In this document: positions 6,113 to 8,927 of the stretch, piece by piece
Layout: the number at the start of each line of letters is the position of its first letter
How positions within the stretch are numbered: the first letter of the stretch is position 1
From: Bacteroidota bacterium
GTDB taxonomy: Bacteria > Bacteroidota > Bacteroidia > Flavobacteriales_F > PHOS-HE28
Assembly: GCA_963169595.1 (NCBI GenBank)
Contig: CAUJFM010000127.1
Location: 1-8,927, forward strand
Direction of reading: 5' to 3'
Length of the DNA stretch: 8,927 bases
Program-made: the position numbers and the translations under genes
The notes under the pieces: model-generated
The model's input: the letters and a program-made list of their open reading frames with translations, nothing else
Told to the model about the DNA's origin: nothing
The model's database searches: none

Positions 6113-7660
6113 ATGGAACGGGTGGTGGACATCGCCCTGCCCCCGCGCGAGGCCCACGATGCCGTGCTGCTGCGCGAAGCGGCGCTGGAAGCAGCGGGCT
6201 GGCCGGCCGGTGAGGGCGCCCATGTGCAGGTGCTGAAACGCTCCATCGATGCGCGCAGCCGGCAACCCCTCTACCGCCTGCGCGTGCGGATCGCCGATGT
6301 GCCCCTGGAGGAGGGCACCGCACCACCCGTGCTGCCCGATGTGGCCGGCCACCGGCCCGTGGTGATCGTGGGCTGCGGACCGGCCGGGCTGTTCACCGCG
6401 CTCCGCTGCATCGCGCACGGACTGCGGCCGGTGCTGCTGGAGCGCGGCAAGGATGTGCGCGCCCGGCGACGCGACCTGGCCGCCATCAACCGGATGCACC
6501 TGGTGGACCCCGACAGCAACTACTGCTTCGGCGAGGGCGGCGCGGGCACCTACAGCGACGGCAAGCTCTACACGCGCAGCCACAAGCGCGGCGATGTGGA
6601 GGGCGTGCTCCGCGCCCTGGTGGCCTACGGGGCCTCGCCGGACATCCTGGTGGACGCCCACCCGCACATCGGCACCAACAAACTGCCGGGCATCATCACC
6701 GCCATCCGCGAGGCGATCATCGGGGCGGGGGGTGAGGTGCACTTCGGCACGCGCGTCACCGACCTGGTGGTGGAACAAGGCCGTGTGCGCGGCGTGCGCA
6801 CCGCCGCAGGCGCGGAACACCTGGCCGATGCCGTGGTGCTGGCCACCGGCCATTCGGCGCGCGACATCTTCCAACTGCTGCTGGCGAAGGGCATCCGCAT
6901 CGAGCGCAAGGACTTCGCCCTGGGCGTGCGCGTGGAGCACCCGCAGACCATCATCGACCAGGCCCAGTACCACTGCGCCGTGCGCGACCCCTACCTGCCC
7001 CCGGCCAGCTACAGCCTGGTGCAGCAGGTGGAAGGGCTCGGGGTCTACTCCTTCTGCATGTGCCCGGGCGGCATCATCGCGCCCTGCGCCACCGCACAGG
7101 ATGAAGTGGTGACCAACGGCTGGAGCCCCAGCAAACGCAACAATCCCTTCGCGAACAGCGGCGTGGTGGTGGAGGCGCGGGGGCATTTCGCGGAGAACGA
7201 CCCGCTGGCGGGCATGGCCTACCAGCGCAACGTGGAGCACGCGGCGTGGATCGCGGGCGGCCGCACCCAGGTGGCGCCGGCCCAGCGGCTGGAGGACTTC
7301 ATCCAAGGACGGATCTCCGCCGACCTGCCGGAATGCAGCTATCCCCCGGGCATCCTCTCCCACCGCGTGGACCAGCTGCTGCCCCGCGAGATCGGCCAGC
7401 GGTTGCGCGAAGGCTTCAAGGCCTTCGGGCAGAAGATGCGCGGCTACCGCACCAACGAGGCGGTGGTGGTGGCGGTGGAATCGCGCACCAGTTCACCCGT
7501 GCGCATCCCGCGCGACCCGAACAGCCTGCAGCACGTGACGGTGCAGGGCCTGTTCCCCTGTGGTGAAGGTGCGGGCTATGCGGGCGGCATCGTGAGCGCG
7601 GCGATGGACGGGCAGCGCGTGGCCGATGCGGTGGCCCGCCACTACGGCGTGCCCGCCTGA
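6113..7660 (+). CDS. NAD(P)/FAD-dependent oxidoreductase, COG2509-type uncharacterised dehydrogenase
   Basis: This 515-residue flavoprotein resembles the COG2509 'FAD-dependent dehydrogenase' group, for which no substrate is established. A roughly 80-residue N-terminal alpha/beta domain precedes the Rossmann segment PVVIVGCGPAGLFTAL (82-97), whose dinucleotide loop is GCGPAG (87-92) with E110 at the end of the second strand. Family-like blocks follow: NYCFGEGGAGTYSDGKLYTR (136-155), ATGHSARD (244-251), FCMCPGG (314-320) with a Cys-x-Cys pair, NGWSPSKRNN (335-344), ESRTSSPVRI (456-465) and the C-terminal FAD-binding GEGAGYAGGI (484-493). No signal peptide is present, so it should be cytoplasmic. 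The ATG sits 3 bp after the porT stop, implying a shared transcript, though a functional link to secretion is not evident. The end overlaps the opposing methyltransferase gene by 19 bp. Confidence 0.88.
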   Translation: MERVVDIALPPREAHDAVLLREAALEAAGWPAGEGAHVQVLKRSIDARSRQPLYRLRVRIADVPLEEGTAPPVLPDVAGHRPVVIVGCGPAGLFTALRCIAHGLRPVLLERGKDVRARRRDLAAINRMHLVDPDSNYCFGEGGAGTYSDGKLYTRSHKRGDVEGVLRALVAYGASPDILVDAHPHIGTNKLPGIITAIREAIIGAGGEVHFGTRVTDLVVEQGRVRGVRTAAGAEHLADAVVLATGHSARDIFQLLLAKGIRIERKDFALGVRVEHPQTIIDQAQYHCAVRDPYLPPASYSLVQQVEGLGVYSFCMCPGGIIAPCATAQDEVVTNGWSPSKRNNPFANSGVVVEARGHFAENDPLAGMAYQRNVEHAAWIAGGRTQVAPAQRLEDFIQGRISADLPECSYPPGILSHRVDQLLPREIGQRLREGFKAFGQKMRGYRTNEAVVVAVESRTSSPVRIPRDPNSLQHVTVQGLFPCGEGAGYAGGIVSAAMDGQRVADAVARHYGVPA

Positions 7661-8388
7661 CGCGTGAACTCCATGCACAGTGCCGACGCGGCCACGGCCA
7701 CGTTGAGCGATTCGGCGGCGCCCACGCGGGGAATGGCGATGGTGCGGGCCTCCAGGGCACGCACCTCGGCGGAGACCCCGTGCGACTCACTGCCCAGCAC
7801 CAGCACCGCCGGGCGCTTCAAGGGCTCGCTGAAGACATTGCGGCCCTCCATGCTGGCCAGGTAGAGCGCGGCCCCTGCGGCACGCAGGCGTTCCACTTCA
7901 CCGGCGAGGTCCACGTAGTGCACGGTCACGCGGAAGATGGCGCCCATGCTGGCCTGCACGCATTTCGGGTTGAAGGCCTCCACGCTGCCGCGGTCGCAGA
8001 GCACCCGCCGCACCCCGAACCAATCGGCGATGCGCAGCACGGTGCCCAGGTTGCCGGGATCGGCGATGCCATCCAGGGCCAGCACCAGTTCATCCGCGTG
8101 CATGGCGCCCACCGGAAGCGGGGCCGGGCGCTGCACCACGGCCACCACGGCATTGCCGCTCTCCAGGGTGCCCATGCGTTCCAGTTCGTGCGGTGGCAGC
8201 ATCACGGCATCGCGCAGGTGCATGCGGTCGGCCATGGCCTCCGTGGCATAGAGTGTCCGCACGGGCCACCCGCTGGCGAGCAGTTCGGCCACCAACTTGG
8301 GGCCCTGCACCAGGAAGAGGCCCTCCGCATCCCGGTACTTCTTTTGATGCAGGGAGCGCACCAGCTTCAGATCGGCCTTCGCGGACAA
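7642..8388 (-). CDS. TrmH/SpoU-family RNA 2'-O-ribose methyltransferase
   Basis: At 248 residues this is a full-length SPOUT-class RNA methyltransferase. It uses SAM to methylate a ribose 2'-hydroxyl in rRNA or tRNA. The N-terminal substrate-binding domain includes LVRSLHQKKYRDAEGLFLVQG (9-29 region). The catalytic domain has the three SpoU motifs: DGIADPGNLGTVLRIAD (106-122, with N113 and R119), VLVLGSESHGVS (195-206, with E201) and IPRVGAAESLNVAVAAS (219-235, with S227 and N229 near the trefoil knot). The start is TTG at 8386-8388. No ATG or GTG exists between it and the upstream in-frame TAA, and the resulting N-terminus (MSAKADLKLVRSL) aligns with the usual start of the family, so TTG is likely genuine. 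The RNA target cannot be told from sequence. It is divergent from tamL across 69 bp and convergent with the oxidoreductase. Confidence 0.92.
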   Translation of the reverse strand: MSAKADLKLVRSLHQKKYRDAEGLFLVQGPKLVAELLASGWPVRTLYATEAMADRMHLRDAVMLPPHELERMGTLESGNAVVAVVQRPAPLPVGAMHADELVLALDGIADPGNLGTVLRIADWFGVRRVLCDRGSVEAFNPKCVQASMGAIFRVTVHYVDLAGEVERLRAAGAALYLASMEGRNVFSEPLKRPAVLVLGSESHGVSAEVRALEARTIAIPRVGAAESLNVAVAASALCMEFTRQAGTP

Positions 8389-8396
8389 GGGGCGGA

Positions 8397-8404
8397 TATA
8401 TTTG
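8397..8404 (+). promoter_or_regulatory. -7 box TATATTTG for the tamL-like gene
   Basis: TATATTTG is an exact TAnnTTTG match in the 69-bp divergent spacer, giving a leader of roughly 45-50 bases before the GTG at 8458. It stands out as AT-rich in a very GC-rich context. No convincing -33 element is visible; that region would lie inside the first codons of the opposing methyltransferase gene. A minus-strand promoter for that gene must also fit here. The only candidate is a weak TAATTTG at 8433-8439 (minus strand). Confidence 0.55.
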
Positions 8405-8457
8405 ACGCACCACTCGATCGCGGTGCGCCGCGCAAATTAGGCAGCTCAAGCGGCTCC

Positions 8458-8927
8458 GTGAGGACCATCCTTCACCATATCGCACTTGGTGCGCTCGGGG
8501 GCATGCTCCTGGTGGGCTGCGACCCCACCAAGCGGGTGCCGGCCGGCAGCCACCTGCTGAACCGCACGCGGGTGGTGCTCCACGACAAGAGCGTGGACGC
8601 CTCGGAGCTGGAGTCCATCGTCAAGCAGGTGCCCAACAAGCGCATCCTGGGCCAGCGCTTCCACCTGGCCATGTACAACCTGCCCGACCCGGAGCGGATG
8701 GCCGCGAAGAAGGCGCGCAAGGACCTGCGCATCGACCGCATCAACGAGGACCGAACGGCACGCGGCAAGGAACCGAAGCCCTACACCCGCACCATGGGCG
8801 AATGGCTGCGGCAGGATGTGGGCGAGGCGCCCGTGATCCTGGACCCCGAGCTGACCGAGCGCACCGTGGACCAGATGCGCCTGTACCTGGCCAAGGAAGG
8901 CTGGTTCAGGGCGGCGGTGAGCGACAC
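8458..8927 (+). CDS. tamL: TamL-type Omp85/BamA-family outer-membrane lipoprotein, N-terminal part
   Basis: The first 156 codons of a gene running off the window. The N-terminus is a lipoprotein signal: a hydrophobic ILHHIALGALGGM stretch ending in a lipobox LVGC (18-21), with C21 the lipidated residue. The following DPTKRVPAGSHLLNRTRVVL (22-41) and PNKRILGQRFHLAMYNL (59-75) resemble the POTRA region of the Bacteroidota TamL proteins, as does GEAPVILDPELTERTVDQM (122-140). These are TamA/BamA relatives that carry a lipid anchor, act with TamB and have a C-terminal barrel (not visible here). GTG at 8458 is the first possible start in the frame. An internal ATG at 8503 would leave only five residues before the cysteine. 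Role in outer-membrane assembly is inferred from the family. Confidence 0.83.
   Translation, partial: MRTILHHIALGALGGMLLVGCDPTKRVPAGSHLLNRTRVVLHDKSVDASELESIVKQVPNKRILGQRFHLAMYNLPDPERMAAKKARKDLRIDRINEDRTARGKEPKPYTRTMGEWLRQDVGEAPVILDPELTERTVDQMRLYLAKEGWFRAAVSD

Noticed and set aside
5273..7363. 696-codon antisense open frame opposite porT and the oxidoreductase
   Set aside because: It lies opposite two well-supported genes. Its translation is rich in His, Gln, Gly and Ala without domain motifs, as expected when GC-rich wobble positions remove stops from the complementary strand.
7462..7480. Short GTG-rich repeat in the oxidoreductase
   Set aside because: It encodes a conserved-looking Val-rich beta strand (VVVAV) and is explained by codon choice rather than a repeat element.
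8427..8454. Possible hairpin GCCGC/GCGGC in the tamL leader
   Set aside because: It has a 5-bp stem with an 18-base loop, which is expected by chance at this GC content.
1..8927. Search by eye for CRISPR repeats, tRNA genes, insertion-sequence ends, attachment sites and riboswitches
   Set aside because: Nothing convincing was found. Coding genes leave almost no free space, and the remaining gaps hold only promoter- or terminator-like signals.

Overview
The window looks like ordinary chromosome from a high-GC member of the Bacteroidota, probably Flavobacteriales-related. Four lines of evidence point there. Its gene families are typical of that phylum: PorT, a TamL-type lipoprotein, DUF7935 and a type IX secretion C-terminal domain. 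There are no Shine-Dalgarno sequences in front of the genes. Four boxes match or nearly match the Bacteroidota -7 promoter element TAnnTTTG. Start codons abut or overlap the preceding stops. The very GC-rich third codon positions produce long spurious antisense reading frames, one of 696 codons. No tRNA, rRNA, CRISPR, insertion sequence or phage signal is visible.

Layout. Positions 2-112 hold the C-terminus of a probable type IX secretion cargo protein, closed by a perfect 13-bp hairpin (129-160). A promoter-like box then leads into a two-gene unit: an exported protein of unknown function (195-776) and a MeaB/ArgK-type GTPase (782-1792). The unit converges, with a 29-bp tail overlap, on a minus-strand DUF7935 membrane-anchored protein (1764-2300). 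A divergent promoter region (2301-2417) precedes a tightly coupled three-gene unit: class I aminotransferase (2418-3599), HldE-like sugar kinase (3596-4600) and UbiE/MenG methyltransferase (4597-5313). After 61 bp come porT (5375-6109) and, 3 bp later, a COG2509-type FAD oxidoreductase (6113-7660). The oxidoreductase converges with a 19-bp overlap on a minus-strand TrmH/SpoU rRNA methyltransferase (7642-8388, TTG start). Divergent from that gene, the window ends inside a tamL-like Omp85 lipoprotein gene (8458 onward).

How the genes fit together. The unifying theme is the cell envelope. PorT belongs to the type IX secretion machinery, and the first protein carries the matching sorting signal. 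TamL belongs to outer-membrane biogenesis, and the sugar kinase resembles the enzyme that makes ADP-heptose precursors. MenG methylates menaquinone. The aminotransferase, MeaB, DUF7935 protein and TrmH are housekeeping or uncharacterised companions. I see no clear novel multi-gene system. The points most worth following up are the uncharacterised exported protein upstream of meaB, the porT-oxidoreductase pairing, the very short or absent predicted leaders, and the palindrome at the meaB/DUF7935 tail-to-tail junction.
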